A stretch of DNA of 64,000 bases from Shewanella sp. CG12_big_fil_rev_8_21_14_0_65_47_15 (GCF_002783505.1 NZ_PFGL01000002.1:1529-65528), one strand, 5' to 3'; counted from the first letter of the stretch, positions 9,671-22,053 are shown. Numbers and translations: made by a program. Notes: generated from the sequence alone by a model not told the origin.

Positions 9671-9687
9671 AGGATTAACTCATTGTA

Positions 9688-11010
9688 TTAGCGGTTATTA
9701 TCTATTTGATGTACTTGCTCATCAAAGTTTCTGGCTACTTTCCCTGCTTGGGTATTGTTGAAAACGGCTTCGTTAAATTCACCTTCAGATTTAGCGATCA
9801 CAACGGTCGCCACACAATCCCCTGTGACGTTTACGGCGGTGCGTACCATATCGAGCAAACGGTCAACACCAATGATTAGTGCAATGCCCTCAACGGGTAA
9901 ACCCACTTGGTTTAGCACCATAGCGAGCATAATCAAGCCAACACCAGGGACGCCAGCCGTACCAATGGATGCCAGCGTTGCTGTAACCACTACGGCGGCA
10001 TAGTCGGTCATGGAGAGTTCGATACCAAAGACTTGTGCGATAAATACCGTGGCAACCCCTTGCATAATGGCCGTGCCATCCATGTTGATGGTTGCGCCTA
10101 AGGGAAGGGTGAAGGAAGCTATTTTATTATCGACACCCAATCTATGCTCCGAAGCCTCAATCGTGATCGGCAGGGTGGCATTTGAACTGGCAGTAGAAAA
10201 GGCAAATAACTGCACATCACGCATTTTGCGGATAAAAATCAGTGGGTTTAAGCCTGAAAGCAGTTTAAGTAAGGTGGGATAAACAATAAATGCGTGGATC
10301 AGCAATACAACCAGCACGACAAAGAAGTATTTAACCACACTGCCGAAGGTTTCTAAGCCTAAGGTTAATGCCAGTTTTCCCATCAAAGCAAACACACCGT
10401 AGGGTGCTAGCTGCATGATAAGGGTCACCACGCGCATAATGACTTCATTTAAATCTTCAAACAACACTGCAATACGCTTTCCACGCTCACCAATATGGGC
10501 GATGGCAAAACCAAAAATCACTGCAAAGATAATGATTTGCAGCATGTTGCCTTCGCTCATGGCCTGCATTGGATTGGTTGGCACTATATTAATTAATACC
10601 TCTGCGAGGCCGGGGGCATCCTTAGCCACGTACTGCATTTTCTCTGTGGCCAGAGAGGCGCTGCCTGGGTGTACTATGACCGCTGCAATTATTGCAAGTA
10701 CTAACGCAATCGCCGTGGTAAATAAATAAAAAGCCAATGTTTTGCCACCTAGGCGGCCTAATTTTGATGGTTCACTGAGGGAGCATGTCCCGCATACCAG
10801 CGAAATAAAGACCAAAGGTACGACTAGCATTTTCAAACTTGAGATAAAGATGGTGCCAATAACATGTAAAAAACCATTGGTAATATAGTCTTTAACAAAA
10901 GTGCTTTCGGGGAAAAAATTGCGGAGCAAAAGTCCAAATATAATGCCCGCTACCATACCGAGCAGGATTTTACTTGTGAGGCCGAGTTTATTATTTAACG
11001 AGCTTGCCAT
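9688..11010 (-). CDS. Dicarboxylate/amino acid:cation symporter (DAACS/GltP family)
   Basis: 'AFSTASSNATLPITIEASEHRLGVDNKIASFTLPLGATINMDGTA' family signature; internal ATG at 11010 (MASSLNNKLG) is more likely than the upstream start at 11112. Confidence 0.92.
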   Translation of the reverse strand: MASSLNNKLGLTSKILLGMVAGIIFGLLLRNFFPESTFVKDYITNGFLHVIGTIFISSLKMLVVPLVFISLVCGTCSLSEPSKLGRLGGKTLAFYLFTTAIALVLAIIAAVIVHPGSASLATEKMQYVAKDAPGLAEVLINIVPTNPMQAMSEGNMLQIIIFAVIFGFAIAHIGERGKRIAVLFEDLNEVIMRVVTLIMQLAPYGVFALMGKLALTLGLETFGSVVKYFFVVLVVLLIHAFIVYPTLLKLLSGLNPLIFIRKMRDVQLFAFSTASSNATLPITIEASEHRLGVDNKIASFTLPLGATINMDGTAIMQGVATVFIAQVFGIELSMTDYAAVVVTATLASIGTAGVPGVGLIMLAMVLNQVGLPVEGIALIIGVDRLLDMVRTAVNVTGDCVATVVIAKSEGEFNEAVFNNTQAGKVARNFDEQVHQIDNNR

Positions 11011-11230
11011 GGGGATTCCTGTGTGTTTTTTATACATTCTAATTTTGGCGCCAACAAGCCTAGCAAGAAATCGCGCAAGTTGAAATGAGAACTGATGGTA
11101 AATTAAGAGCAAAATATGCGAAATAAAATAAGAGAGTTATGGAAAAGTTACGTGAAAATTGTGTAATGTTAGCCTATAAGTTATAAGCGTCAATCTTAGT
11201 ATTATCACCAGAGTAACAGGGAGCCTGACA

Positions 11231-13672
11231 ATGAAGTCAGCGTATAAGGTTTTTCTTGCAGGATTATGTTCACTTTTCTTAGTCGCGTGTGGTGGTGGAG
11301 GCAGTATCACCGATGATGGCTCAGGAACGACACCCCCACCCAGTGTAGTGACTGTCACTCTTAGTATTTCTAATACGGATATCTCTGCATTAGCGCCTGC
11401 AACAGTGTCAGCTAAAGTTGTAGATTCAAAGTTGGGTGCTTTAGTGGGTGAGTTAGTTACATTCAGTTTGAGTAACGCGAGTATTGGTTCATTTGATCCA
11501 AGTGCTGCCACTGCGCTGACAAATAGTGATGGTATTGCAACTATCATTTTAAATACCGCAACTATCGCTGGGGCAGGGACAGTCACTGGTACAGTTGATA
11601 CGGGTGAGTCGGGTAAAATTGGTTTTGTTATGAAAGGGGATGGCGGGGAGGCTGGTGGTGGAGCCCAAGTTAATTTAGCATTGACTGACGTAAATGGTAC
11701 GCCAATTCAAACAATTACTTCTTTAAGTCCCGGAAGATTAACCGCCACAGTTACAGGCATCAATAAACCAACCATAGTGACCTTCGATAATGATATTGGT
11801 GATCTTCCTATAAAAACCGCGGTTACTAACAGTCAGGGTAAAGCAAGCGTTGATATCTATGCAGGTAACACTTTAGGTGCAGGTACGATAGTCGCTTCTC
11901 TGGCAAGTGGAGAAAAAGGCAGTACTGTCGTTGTTGTTGGTGCAACGAATGTGGTTATGGGCAGTGGCGATCCGTTTGTTGCAGGTAAAGCAAACGTGAG
12001 TGTAAACGAGTTGACTGCGGGCGGTACTGCAACAATTTCTGTCATGATCCAAGATGACCAAGGTAAGCCTTTTACCCAGCCTGTCGATGTGAAGTTTTCT
12101 TCGGCTTGTTCAACAAAATCATCCCCTGAAGCCGTTATTAGTTCTCCTGTTCCTTCAGTCAATGGGGTAGCAACAACGACTTACCTTGCTAAAGGCTGTG
12201 TTGGTGATGACCCTATAAATGTAACGGCTAATGCTGGCGGATTAAATTTATCTGCGACTGGTACTATTAAGGTTCTTCCTGCGAATGTTGGAAGCATAGT
12301 ATTCCTTTCTGCAACACCTCAAAATATTGCTATTTTAGGCACAGGTGGTGCTGAGTCATCGGAAGTGAAATTTAAGGTATTAGATACTAATAGTAATCCT
12401 GTTAGTAACCAATTAGTCAATTTTAGCCTCAATACCACCACTGGTGGAATCGAATTGGACCCACTAAGTGCAACGACAAACAGTCAAGGCATTGTTCAGA
12501 CAGTGGTTAAAACAGGTACGGTTGCAACTTCTGTTCGAGTAACTGGCACTATTGCTGGTTCGTCACCAGTGATTTCTAGTCAGTCTAGTCAGTTAATTGT
12601 GTCAACTGGGATCCCTGACCAAGATAGCTTTTCACTTTCTGCTTCAATACTCAATGCTGAAGGATGGGATGTTGACGGTACAAAAGTCACTGTGACTGCA
12701 CGTTTGGCTGATGCCTTCAACAACCCTGTACCCGATGGTACAACCGTTTCCTTTACTACAGAAGGGGGGGCTATTGAAGATGCCTGCCAAACCGTTAAAG
12801 GAACATGTAGTGTGATTTGGACAAGCCAACTAGCTAGGCCTGAGGGAGAGTTACTTATTGATGAGACTGGTGCATTAATTCGAAATCCTATTGCAGCTCT
12901 TGCCCCCAATTTGGGCAACTTTTATGGGCAAAAATACGGTGGCCGAGCCACCATTACTGCTACAGCGATTGGTGAGGAATCATTTCCAGATCTGAATGGT
13001 AATGGACGCTTCGATTCTACAGAGGTTACGGCATTTTTAAATCAGAAAGATGTGAGCGGTAAACCATTTGACTTAAACGATGCCTTTAACGATTACAACG
13101 AAGATGGTGTTTTCAATCCGCAGCAATCAGGTGGACAAATTGGTGGTGAATTAGAAGAACTTATTGATTTTAATTCTAATGGTATTTTTGATGTAAAAGA
13201 TAATAAGTATAACGGAGTGCTTTGTGCGGAACCTGCACATTCCGCCTGTGCTGATGGTACAGTCAACTCTAAGTCTCTTTATGTTAGAGGCAGCTTGGTG
13301 ATTGTGATGTCAGGTAGTACAGCTTATGCAACACCTATTGGAGATGTGCTTATTGATGATAGTTATAGTATTAATAAAGACCAACGCATTGATATTATAG
13401 GGAAAGGTGCCGCTACTGTTTATTTCACTATTTCAGATCTACATAACCAACAAATGCCTGCTGGCAGCGTTGTACGTTTTACTGCGAGTGCGGGATCAGT
13501 TGCTAGTGGAACTCAGTATACTTGGCCTAGTAGCAGTTATAATGCTGGACGTGAATTTAGTGTTACCTTAAAAGGTGAAGAACAGCCAAATACAGGTACT
13601 TTTATCGTTGAGGTTGAGACTCCTGGGGGATTAGTGACTCAAGTTCTTTCAATTCCAATTATAATTAATTAG
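11231..13672 (+). CDS. Large Ig-like (Big_1/invasin-type repeat) lipoprotein with EF-hand-like loops
   Basis: Signal peptide and lipobox 'SLFLVACGGGGS'; repeated 'VTVTLSISNTDISALAPATVSAKVVDSKLGALVGELVTFSLSN...TNSDGIATIIL' Big_1-type repeats; 'DLNGNGRFDSTE' and 'DFNSNGIFDVKD' loops. Confidence 0.85.
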   Translation: MKSAYKVFLAGLCSLFLVACGGGGSITDDGSGTTPPPSVVTVTLSISNTDISALAPATVSAKVVDSKLGALVGELVTFSLSNASIGSFDPSAATALTNSDGIATIILNTATIAGAGTVTGTVDTGESGKIGFVMKGDGGEAGGGAQVNLALTDVNGTPIQTITSLSPGRLTATVTGINKPTIVTFDNDIGDLPIKTAVTNSQGKASVDIYAGNTLGAGTIVASLASGEKGSTVVVVGATNVVMGSGDPFVAGKANVSVNELTAGGTATISVMIQDDQGKPFTQPVDVKFSSACSTKSSPEAVISSPVPSVNGVATTTYLAKGCVGDDPINVTANAGGLNLSATGTIKVLPANVGSIVFLSATPQNIAILGTGGAESSEVKFKVLDTNSNPVSNQLVNFSLNTTTGGIELDPLSATTNSQGIVQTVVKTGTVATSVRVTGTIAGSSPVISSQSSQLIVSTGIPDQDSFSLSASILNAEGWDVDGTKVTVTARLADAFNNPVPDGTTVSFTTEGGAIEDACQTVKGTCSVIWTSQLARPEGELLIDETGALIRNPIAALAPNLGNFYGQKYGGRATITATAIGEESFPDLNGNGRFDSTEVTAFLNQKDVSGKPFDLNDAFNDYNEDGVFNPQQSGGQIGGELEELIDFNSNGIFDVKDNKYNGVLCAEPAHSACADGTVNSKSLYVRGSLVIVMSGSTAYATPIGDVLIDDSYSINKDQRIDIIGKGAATVYFTISDLHNQQMPAGSVVRFTASAGSVASGTQYTWPSSSYNAGREFSVTLKGEEQPNTGTFIVEVETPGGLVTQVLSIPIIIN

Positions 13673-13690
13673 TCGATCAAGTTGGTTGGT

Positions 13691-13719
13691 GAAAAAGAGC
13701 ACTAAATGTGCTCTTTTTA
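13691..13719. terminator. Terminator between Ig-like lipoprotein gene and astB
   Basis: aaaaagagcac-taaat-gtgctcttttta hairpin. Confidence 0.8.
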
Positions 13720-13764
13720 TTTTTAATTCAAAAATGAAATAGATCCTGATAACAAGGCGGTAGT

Positions 13765-15099
13765 TTAACGCTGGAACTGATAAACACTGCCTAATTTCAT
13801 GATTTGCGTTAGCTCATCTAAGGCGGTGCGAGATTCAATAAGCAACTGAGGATCCGCTAAGTCTTGGGTTGATAATCGGTCGCGGTAATGTTTTTCAACC
13901 CAAGTATTTAAGCGACTAAATAAGGCATCATCCATTAAAGTGTGTTGATTCACTGCCGAAACTTCCCTTTCATTCATGGCGACCCGTAAACGTAAACAGG
14001 CTGGGCCGCCACCGTTTTGCATGCTTTGTTTTACATCGAAATAGCGCACTTGTTTAATGGGCGTGTTTAGCGTCAACAATTCGTTTAAATAGGCAAATAC
14101 CGCTGGGTTTTCTTGACAATCTGTGGGGGCAATAATCGCCATTTCCCCCGAGGGTAGGGTGATAATTTGAGTATTAAATAAATAACTCTTTACGGCGTCG
14201 TTAATCGCCACTTTAGCGGTTGGAACCTCGATGAAATACAGTTCTGTGTCGAGCTTACGTTTAATTTCAGCGATTTTATGCTGGGTATTTAAGAATGCTT
14301 GTTCGTGGTAGAACAGGACATTTTGGTTACCGACGGCGATAACATCATTGTGAAATACGCCTTGATCAATCACATCGGGATTTTGTTGGATAAAAACACA
14401 ATTATCCTCGTCCAGCTGATGTAGACGCGCTATTGCCATTGACGCTTCTAAGGTTTGTCTTGCGGGATATTTTTGTGGTTTAGGCGCATTGGGATTGGTG
14501 GCTTCCTGACCATAAGCGAACAGTTCTACACCGGCATGGCCGTATTCGTTACAGAGTCGGGTGTGGTTGGCTGCACCTTCGTCACCGAAGCTATTATGTT
14601 CAGGTAAATGATTGTGATGATGAAAATAGTGGGGATCACTGAAAGTTGCTGTTAAGATGCGCCCCGTTGTGATGGGCTCGAGACTGCGGTGTAACTTATC
14701 GACAAGATTGGCTGGAGTGAAATGCAGTTTACCGTCACGGGTATCCGCACTCGGCGATACGGTCGCGGCATTGGCCGTCCACATGCTGGATGCACTGCAG
14801 CAGGCATTAAGCCGTGCTGGCGCCTCTTTGGCGGCTTGTTGTAACACTTGAGCATCGTTGCCTGAAAAACCAATTCGGCGCAGTGTATAGATATCTGGGC
14901 GTTCTTGAGGCGCTAACATGCCTTGAACTATCCCTAAATCGGCCAGAGCTTTAGCTTTTTGCAGACCTTGTTTTGCAGCAGCCTTAGGGTTAGATACGAG
15001 CGCGGCGTTGCTGAGTGAGGCCACATTGCCAAAAGACAATCCCGCATAATTGTGGGTTGGGCCAACGAGTCCGTCAAAATTCGCTTCAAAGTGCTTCAT
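13765..15099 (-). CDS. astB: N-succinylarginine dihydrolase
   Basis: '[25 protein letters not shown]', '[15 protein letters not shown]' AstB signatures. Confidence 0.96.
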   Translation of the reverse strand: MKHFEANFDGLVGPTHNYAGLSFGNVASLSNAALVSNPKAAAKQGLQKAKALADLGIVQGMLAPQERPDIYTLRRIGFSGNDAQVLQQAAKEAPARLNACCSASSMWTANAATVSPSADTRDGKLHFTPANLVDKLHRSLEPITTGRILTATFSDPHYFHHHNHLPEHNSFGDEGAANHTRLCNEYGHAGVELFAYGQEATNPNAPKPQKYPARQTLEASMAIARLHQLDEDNCVFIQQNPDVIDQGVFHNDVIAVGNQNVLFYHEQAFLNTQHKIAEIKRKLDTELYFIEVPTAKVAINDAVKSYLFNTQIITLPSGEMAIIAPTDCQENPAVFAYLNELLTLNTPIKQVRYFDVKQSMQNGGGPACLRLRVAMNEREVSAVNQHTLMDDALFSRLNTWVEKHYRDRLSTQDLADPQLLIESRTALDELTQIMKLGSVYQFQR

Positions 15100-15429
15100 T
15101 GCTTATCCTTGTGATAGGGAAGGTTATTATTTGTGCATATGCTCCCTGAGGGGACCCAGTATACTGAAGCTATTCGTGTGCACAAGCGGACGGTTTTGTG
15201 CTCAAAGCGACTTTTTCGCAATAAATGCATAACTATTTCTTGCTTGCTGGCAAATAATGAAATATTAGTTTTTAATTACGCAATATTATTTTTTACATTT
15301 TTTCAACTTTGGTTAAAAAGTGACTCGCTGGTACATATAAAAGAGGGATTAGCTTGAAACAATCAGTGCAACCCTCTATATATGGAGCCAATTTCCACCT
15401 TCTTGAGATTTTTTGGCGCAAATCAAACT

Positions 15430-18072
15430 ATGGGTAAATCGCTAGTTATTGTCGAATCGCCGGCCAAAGCTAAGACTATTAATAAATATCTTGGCAAAGA
15501 GTTCATCGTTAAATCGAGTGTGGGTCATATCCGTGATCTACCTACATCTTCTACCTCCGAAGGCAACGAAAAGGTTAAATCCGCTGCCGAAGTGAAGAAG
15601 ATGACGCCTGAAGAAAAGGCGCGATATAAAAAGGTGAAAGATCAGCAAGCGCTGGTGTCTCGTATGGGCGTTAACCCTGAAAAGGGCTGGGCGGCTAAAT
15701 ATCAGATCCTGCCGGGTAAAGAAAAGGTCGTAAAAGAGCTTCAGGCGTTAGCCGATTCCGCCGACCAAATTTATCTCGCAACCGACTTAGACCGTGAGGG
15801 AGAAGCCATCGCCTGGCATTTGCAAGAGGTGATTGGTGGTGATCCTTCACGGTATCAACGTGTGGTGTTTAATGAGATCACTAAGTCTGCGATTCAAGAC
15901 GCCTTTAGCAAACCGTCGACACTCGACACTAATATGGTTAACGCCCAGCAGGCGCGTCGCTTCTTAGACAGAGTCGTCGGGTTTATGGTATCGCCACTGC
16001 TGTGGAAAAAGGTGGCCCGTGGTTTATCCGCTGGCCGAGTGCAATCGGTTGCCGTGCGTTTAGTGGTTGAACGTGAAAGCGAAATCAAAGCCTTTGTGCC
16101 AGAAGAGTTTTGGGATGTGCATGCCTTACTGAATACACCAGCGAGCGATGCGCTGCGGATGGAAGTGGTTAAGCACCTCGATTCTGCTTTTGAGCCGACT
16201 AATGAACAGCAAGCCTTAGCGGCTGTGCAAGCCCTATCTTCCGCGAGTTTTAAAGTGATTGCCCGCGAAGATAAAGCCACTCAAAGTAAGCCTTCAGCCC
16301 CTTTTATCACCTCGACGTTGCAGCAGGCTGCAAGTACACGTTTAGGTTTTGGGGTGAAGAAAACCATGATGATGGCCCAGCGTTTATATGAAGCGGGTCA
16401 TATCACTTATATGCGTACTGACTCGACTAACTTAAGCCAAGAAGCCTTAGACAGTGTGCGTGAGATGATCGGCAAGGAATACGGTGCTAAGTATTTACCT
16501 TCTGAACCTATCCGTTACGGTTCTAAGGAAGGCGCTCAGGAAGCGCACGAAGCGATTAGACCCTCTAACGTAAAAGTCGAAGCTGCGGCATTAACCGATA
16601 TGGAACGTGACGCCCAGCGGCTCTACGAGCTGATTTGGCGTCAGTTTGTCTCTTGCCAGATGACACCCGCCCAATATGATGCCACCCGGTTAACCGTGAA
16701 AGCGGGTGATTATGAGTTAAAGGCCTCGGGCAGAACCCTGCGCTTTGACGGTTGGACACGGGTGCAAACCGCGCTTAAGAAGAAAAATGAAGAGGACAAT
16801 ACTCTGCCGTTTGTGAACGAAGGAGATGTGCTTTCATTAACTGAATTACAACCTAAACAACACTTTACAAAGCCTCCGGCCCGTTACAGTGAAGCGTCAT
16901 TGGTTAAAGAGTTAGAAAAGCGTGGCATTGGCCGTCCGTCTACCTATGCGACCATTATTTCGACGATTCAAGACCGTGGTTATGTCAAAGTGGAAAACCG
17001 TCGTTTCTACGCTGAAAAAATGGGCGAAATCGTTAGCGAGCGTTTAGTCAGCAGTTTTGCCGATTTAATGAATTATGATTTTACCGCCAGCATGGAACAA
17101 ACCTTAGATGATGTCGCTCGTGGTGAGCTGGATTGGAAAAAAGTGCTCGATGGATTCTACGCTGACTTTACTAAGCAATTAGAAAAAGCTGAGCTTGATC
17201 CCGAAGAAGGTGGCATGCGTCTAAACCAAATGGTGATGACCAATATCACGTGCCCAACCTGTGGCCGCCCCATGGGGATCCGCACCGGGACGACGGGAGT
17301 ATTCCTCGGCTGCTCTGGCTATGAGTTACCGCCAAAAGAGCGTTGTAAAACCACGATGAACTTAACGCCTGGCGTTGAAGCCATCAGTGAAAACAGTGAA
17401 GATGCGGAAACCGATGCACTGCGGGCCAAACATCGCTGTGGTATCTGTGGTACCGCCATGGATAGCTATCTGATTGATGAGAAGCGTAAGCTACACGTTT
17501 GTGGTAATAACCCCCTGTGTGAAGGTTACGAGGTCGAAGAAGGTCAATTCAAGATCAAAGGCTATGAAGGTCCACTGATTGAGTGTGATCGCTGTGGTCA
17601 CGATATGGAGTTGAAAAACGGCCGCTTCGGCAAGTACTTTGGTTGTACTAACGAAGAATGTAAAAATACGCGTAAGTTGCTGAAAAATGGTGAGGCAGCG
17701 CCACCAAAAGAAGATCCCATCTATTTGCCTGAGCTTAAGTGCAGCAAATCAGATGCGCATTTTGTACTGCGTGATGGCGCCGCGGGTATCTTCCTCGCCG
17801 CGAGTACTTTCCCTAAATCTCGGGAAACCAGGGCACCTTTGGTGGAAGAGTTAGTCAAGTACCGTGAATTACTCTGGCCTAAGTACCAATATTTAGCCGA
17901 TGCGCCAGCGACAGACGATGAAGGCAATCAGGCTGCGGTCAAGTTTAGTCGCAAGACCAAAGAACAATATGTTGCTACTGAGGTTGATGGAAAGGCGACA
18001 GGCTGGTCTGCGCATTACCTCAATGATAAGTGGGTCACTGAGTCGACCGCTAAAAAGGCGAAGAAGGCGTAG
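15430..18072 (+). CDS. topA: DNA topoisomerase I
   Basis: '[22 protein letters not shown]', '[10 protein letters not shown]' active site, several C-terminal Cys4 zinc ribbons; start revised from 15382 to ATG 15430. Confidence 0.97.
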   Translation: MGKSLVIVESPAKAKTINKYLGKEFIVKSSVGHIRDLPTSSTSEGNEKVKSAAEVKKMTPEEKARYKKVKDQQALVSRMGVNPEKGWAAKYQILPGKEKVVKELQALADSADQIYLATDLDREGEAIAWHLQEVIGGDPSRYQRVVFNEITKSAIQDAFSKPSTLDTNMVNAQQARRFLDRVVGFMVSPLLWKKVARGLSAGRVQSVAVRLVVERESEIKAFVPEEFWDVHALLNTPASDALRMEVVKHLDSAFEPTNEQQALAAVQALSSASFKVIAREDKATQSKPSAPFITSTLQQAASTRLGFGVKKTMMMAQRLYEAGHITYMRTDSTNLSQEALDSVREMIGKEYGAKYLPSEPIRYGSKEGAQEAHEAIRPSNVKVEAAALTDMERDAQRLYELIWRQFVSCQMTPAQYDATRLTVKAGDYELKASGRTLRFDGWTRVQTALKKKNEEDNTLPFVNEGDVLSLTELQPKQHFTKPPARYSEASLVKELEKRGIGRPSTYATIISTIQDRGYVKVENRRFYAEKMGEIVSERLVSSFADLMNYDFTASMEQTLDDVARGELDWKKVLDGFYADFTKQLEKAELDPEEGGMRLNQMVMTNITCPTCGRPMGIRTGTTGVFLGCSGYELPPKERCKTTMNLTPGVEAISENSEDAETDALRAKHRCGICGTAMDSYLIDEKRKLHVCGNNPLCEGYEVEEGQFKIKGYEGPLIECDRCGHDMELKNGRFGKYFGCTNEECKNTRKLLKNGEAAPPKEDPIYLPELKCSKSDAHFVLRDGAAGIFLAASTFPKSRETRAPLVEELVKYRELLWPKYQYLADAPATDDEGNQAAVKFSRKTKEQYVATEVDGKATGWSAHYLNDKWVTESTAKKAKKA

Positions 18073-18154
18073 TGATAGTAGTCGTGATAAAAACAGTGAT
18101 AGAACAAAGTACAATATGGAGTAACTGTTTTTCACTGTGATTGACATGCACTAA

Positions 18155-18192
18155 TAAAAAAGCCAAGTCATTCATTGACTTGGCTTTTTTAT
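18155..18192. terminator. Terminator between topA and the downstream convergent gene
   Basis: aaaaaagccaagtca-ttca-ttgacttggctttttt hairpin. Confidence 0.88.
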
Positions 18193-18247
18193 TATCTGGT
18201 TTTTTATGTGTGTCCAATCCTGTTTTACTCAAAAATATCGAATAAGA

Positions 18248-19027
18248 TCACCATTTCTTTTTAGGCTGGAACAACATATCGATATCATCTTCCTCATTTT
18301 TAGATCTAGGTGCACTCGGTTCTGACAGTTTTTGAGCGCCCATAATCTCATCGAGTAGCAGTTTAGCTTCATCAACCTTGCGACCAATAAAGGGATCATT
18401 GGGTGTCTGTGCTTTAATCGCATGTAAAGTGGCCAAAGCTTTAGTGACCATTTGCTTCGAAGAACCATACTGTTTCATAAAACTCGCAGCACGGGCGCGG
18501 GACAGCATAGAATCAACATTAATCCTGAGCTGCAAGCTATCGATGCGGTTTTCTTCTTGGGCAAACACACTCGGATCAACGCGGCCTTTATTGTGCTCTG
18601 CCCGTAATATCGCCTTGAGTTTTTTTAGGGTTTGCACTAATGCTAAAATTTGTTTGTCGTTGTCTGGTAGCCTAAACCCCTCAATTGGAGGCGCTTGTGG
18701 CGGGCTAGATTGTAATGAGTCTATTTGATTTTTGAGATCGGCGAGACGACGTTGAAAATCCGCCTTTTGTTGGATTGCGCTGAGTGTCGTTGCAATTTCT
18801 AACGCATCTTGAACGCGGCGATACAACACCAACATAATATGGGTACTACAAGGTATCATACCAGTATTGGATAATACCGTTTCCGTTTCATCGATGATGG
18901 CCCTTTGACGGGCAAACTCGATGCGACGCTCAGCCTCAGCACGTTCTTTTTGTTGTTGTATAACGTTAATTCCGATAACAAGCAGTAAAAGTGCACCGAT
19001 GAGGATCAGAACCAAGGTGAATGACAT
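18248..19027 (-). CDS. Hypothetical protein, N-terminal TM anchor plus coiled-coil
   Basis: 'MSFTLVLILIGALLLLVIGINVI' TM segment followed by heptad-rich charged helices. Confidence 0.65.
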   Translation of the reverse strand: MSFTLVLILIGALLLLVIGINVIQQQKERAEAERRIEFARQRAIIDETETVLSNTGMIPCSTHIMLVLYRRVQDALEIATTLSAIQQKADFQRRLADLKNQIDSLQSSPPQAPPIEGFRLPDNDKQILALVQTLKKLKAILRAEHNKGRVDPSVFAQEENRIDSLQLRINVDSMLSRARAASFMKQYGSSKQMVTKALATLHAIKAQTPNDPFIGRKVDEAKLLLDEIMGAQKLSEPSAPRSKNEEDDIDMLFQPKKKW

Positions 19028-19166
19028 AGATGTTCCATTATTTATCCAATTGAGCTAATGCTACAATAAATCAATAAACTAGCATAGTTATCTTAGCCTA
19101 GGTTATCATTTCTGTCGTATGAATCTTCAGACTTGTGCTCTATATTCCTATTTGCTTTAATTTTTG

Positions 19167-19181
19167 CGTTATACTATAACG
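19167..19181. promoter_or_regulatory. 15-bp perfect palindrome upstream of cysB; candidate autoregulatory operator
   Basis: CGTTATA-C-TATAACG located 75 bp upstream of the cysB ATG. Confidence 0.4.
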
Positions 19182-19253
19182 ATTGATTATAGATGAGTGT
19201 AATTTTACCACTCAATGAACAATACCTTTATGCGTATTTGAGACAAAGGATAG

Positions 19254-20231
<978 letters not shown>

Positions 20232-20245
20232 CCCTACTCGCAATC

Positions 20246-20281
20246 ATAAAAAATGCCGCGAATATTTGCGGCATTTTTTAT
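20246..20281. terminator. Terminator downstream of cysB
   Basis: ataaaaaatgccgc-gaatattt-gcggcattttttat hairpin. Confidence 0.88.
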
Positions 20282-20338
20282 GGGGCAACTAAATGTTCCC
20301 ATTTCTCCGATAGAGGATGGAGTACTCAGTGTCACACC

Positions 20339-21001
20339 TTAAGATAAGTCACCCTTATCCATCTCGAGTTGGGCGAGGGCGATAACAGCTTGCGTGCGGT
20401 TACGCACACCGAGTTTTCTAAAAATAGCCGTCGCGTGGGCTTTGATGGTGGCCTCAGATACACCAAGATCGTAGGCAATTTGCTTATTCAGTAAACCTTC
20501 GGCAAACATTTGCAGCACTTTATATTGCTGTGGGGTCAGATCCGACAACTTACTCGCCATTTTATCGGTATCGTCATCTTCAACTGGGATAATTTCGGCC
20601 CCCGCAGGTAGCCAAATATCACCCAACAATACTGCGCTCAGCGCTTCTTTTAGGGTTTCCATCGATGCCGATTTAGGAATAAAACCACTGCTGCCGTAGT
20701 GGATTGCACGACTTATCGTATTGATATCTTCATGGGCAGAAATCACCACCACGGGAAGGTCTGGGTAGTGGGCGCGTAAGTGGATCAAGGTCGAATAGCC
20801 GTGGGAGCCGGGCATTTGCAGATCCAGCAGCACTAAGTCATAGCTGGTATTTTGTGCATCTAAAACCGATTGTAGTGCATCGGCACTGTCGGCTTCATAC
20901 CACTGGGCATGCTCAAAGGCACTGGTGAGTGCTTGACGTAACGCATTTCTGAACAATGGATGATCGTCTGCGATAATGATATTTAAGTTTTCTAGCTTCA
21001 T
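20339..21001 (-). CDS. NarL/LuxR-family response regulator
   Basis: 'IIIADDHPLFRNALRQAL', 'DLVLLDLQMPG', 'LTPQQYKVLQMFAEGLLNKQIAYDLGVSEATIKAHATAIFRKLGVRNRTQAV' HTH. Confidence 0.93.
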   Translation of the reverse strand: MKLENLNIIIADDHPLFRNALRQALTSAFEHAQWYEADSADALQSVLDAQNTSYDLVLLDLQMPGSHGYSTLIHLRAHYPDLPVVVISAHEDINTISRAIHYGSSGFIPKSASMETLKEALSAVLLGDIWLPAGAEIIPVEDDDTDKMASKLSDLTPQQYKVLQMFAEGLLNKQIAYDLGVSEATIKAHATAIFRKLGVRNRTQAVIALAQLEMDKGDLS

Positions 21002-21222
21002 GGCTTTTATGATTATGTTCGGTGCGCGTGAAGATTGAACTCAATGTAACAGAAAAGTAATCAGGGATCCTATTGCTTTATGCAGGAATATTGACAAAAT
21101 TTTTATATGTTTCTTGTTGTTATACTTTTGTCTAGTGGCCGTTAACGATGAATGACGGCGAACTTGAGCCCAAAAACAGTGCCATTTATGGGGTCAAGGA
21201 CGCTATCTTGAGTGCCTAAATT

Positions 21223-21687
21223 CTATTCCGCAGCCCAGACTTGCGTGGGGTTTCGTTGTTCGTCTACGGCAACAAAGGTAAATACGCCGCGTATGGCATG
21301 CTCTCGGTGATCTTGGTACATATTTTCCACGAAGATGTTCACTTCGACTTTTAAGGAGGTATTACCGACATGGATCACCCGCGCGATCAGTTCGGCTAAG
21401 GTGCCTGCGGGGATCGGCTTTTTAAAATCGATTCGGTCAGAACTCACTGTGACTAAGGTTTTACGACAAAAACGAGTCGCAGCGATAAAGGCCGTTTCAT
21501 CCATCCACGCTAAAGCTTCGCCACCAAATAACGTATTGTGATGATTGGTGATGGATGGAAATACCGCCTTGATAACCCGCGCTTCAGAGGAGTCGATTCG
21601 CGTTTGAATCGCCTCTGGGAATTGTGCTTCATGGGTTTCGGTTTGTGAGGTATTTTCGGTGTTTGGAGAAATGGGCGTAAGCGACAT
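21223..21687 (-). CDS. Acyl-CoA thioesterase (hotdog fold, YciA/BACH-like)
   Basis: 'VFPSITNHHNTLFGGEALAWMDETAFIAATRFC' hotdog motif. Confidence 0.9.
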   Translation of the reverse strand: MSLTPISPNTENTSQTETHEAQFPEAIQTRIDSSEARVIKAVFPSITNHHNTLFGGEALAWMDETAFIAATRFCRKTLVTVSSDRIDFKKPIPAGTLAELIARVIHVGNTSLKVEVNIFVENMYQDHREHAIRGVFTFVAVDEQRNPTQVWAAE

Positions 21688-22053
21688 ACAGCAACCTAAG
21701 GTAATGCAGCAAATAAGGCAGAATTATAGAGATCTTTAATTCTTAAAGATAGAAAACCACTTCATTTTGAGCCTCTAGCGGATTTTATTGTCGGTTTATT
21801 ACTAACCTTTTAGGCGGCTATGCATAGCAGATAATATTTTAAACTCATTTTTAAGTATAAGTCATTAAAAGTAATATGATTTTTAAATTTTGTCATATCT
21901 AGTTATTTAATATAACACTTTAAAGGTTAACAAATTACTTACATTGAGCTACCTTGAATATTCCGCAGTAACCCCTTTGTTGTCATCTGACGTTGTATGT
22001 GCTCGTGTAAAGGACTATTTCGGTAACATACTATAATAAAAGAGGATTTCAAC

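Noticed and set aside
15215-15240. Possible ArgR box (aaatgcataactatttc) upstream of astB
   Set aside because: Only one half resembles the TGMAT half-site and no properly spaced second box was seen; needs a PWM scan before being claimed.
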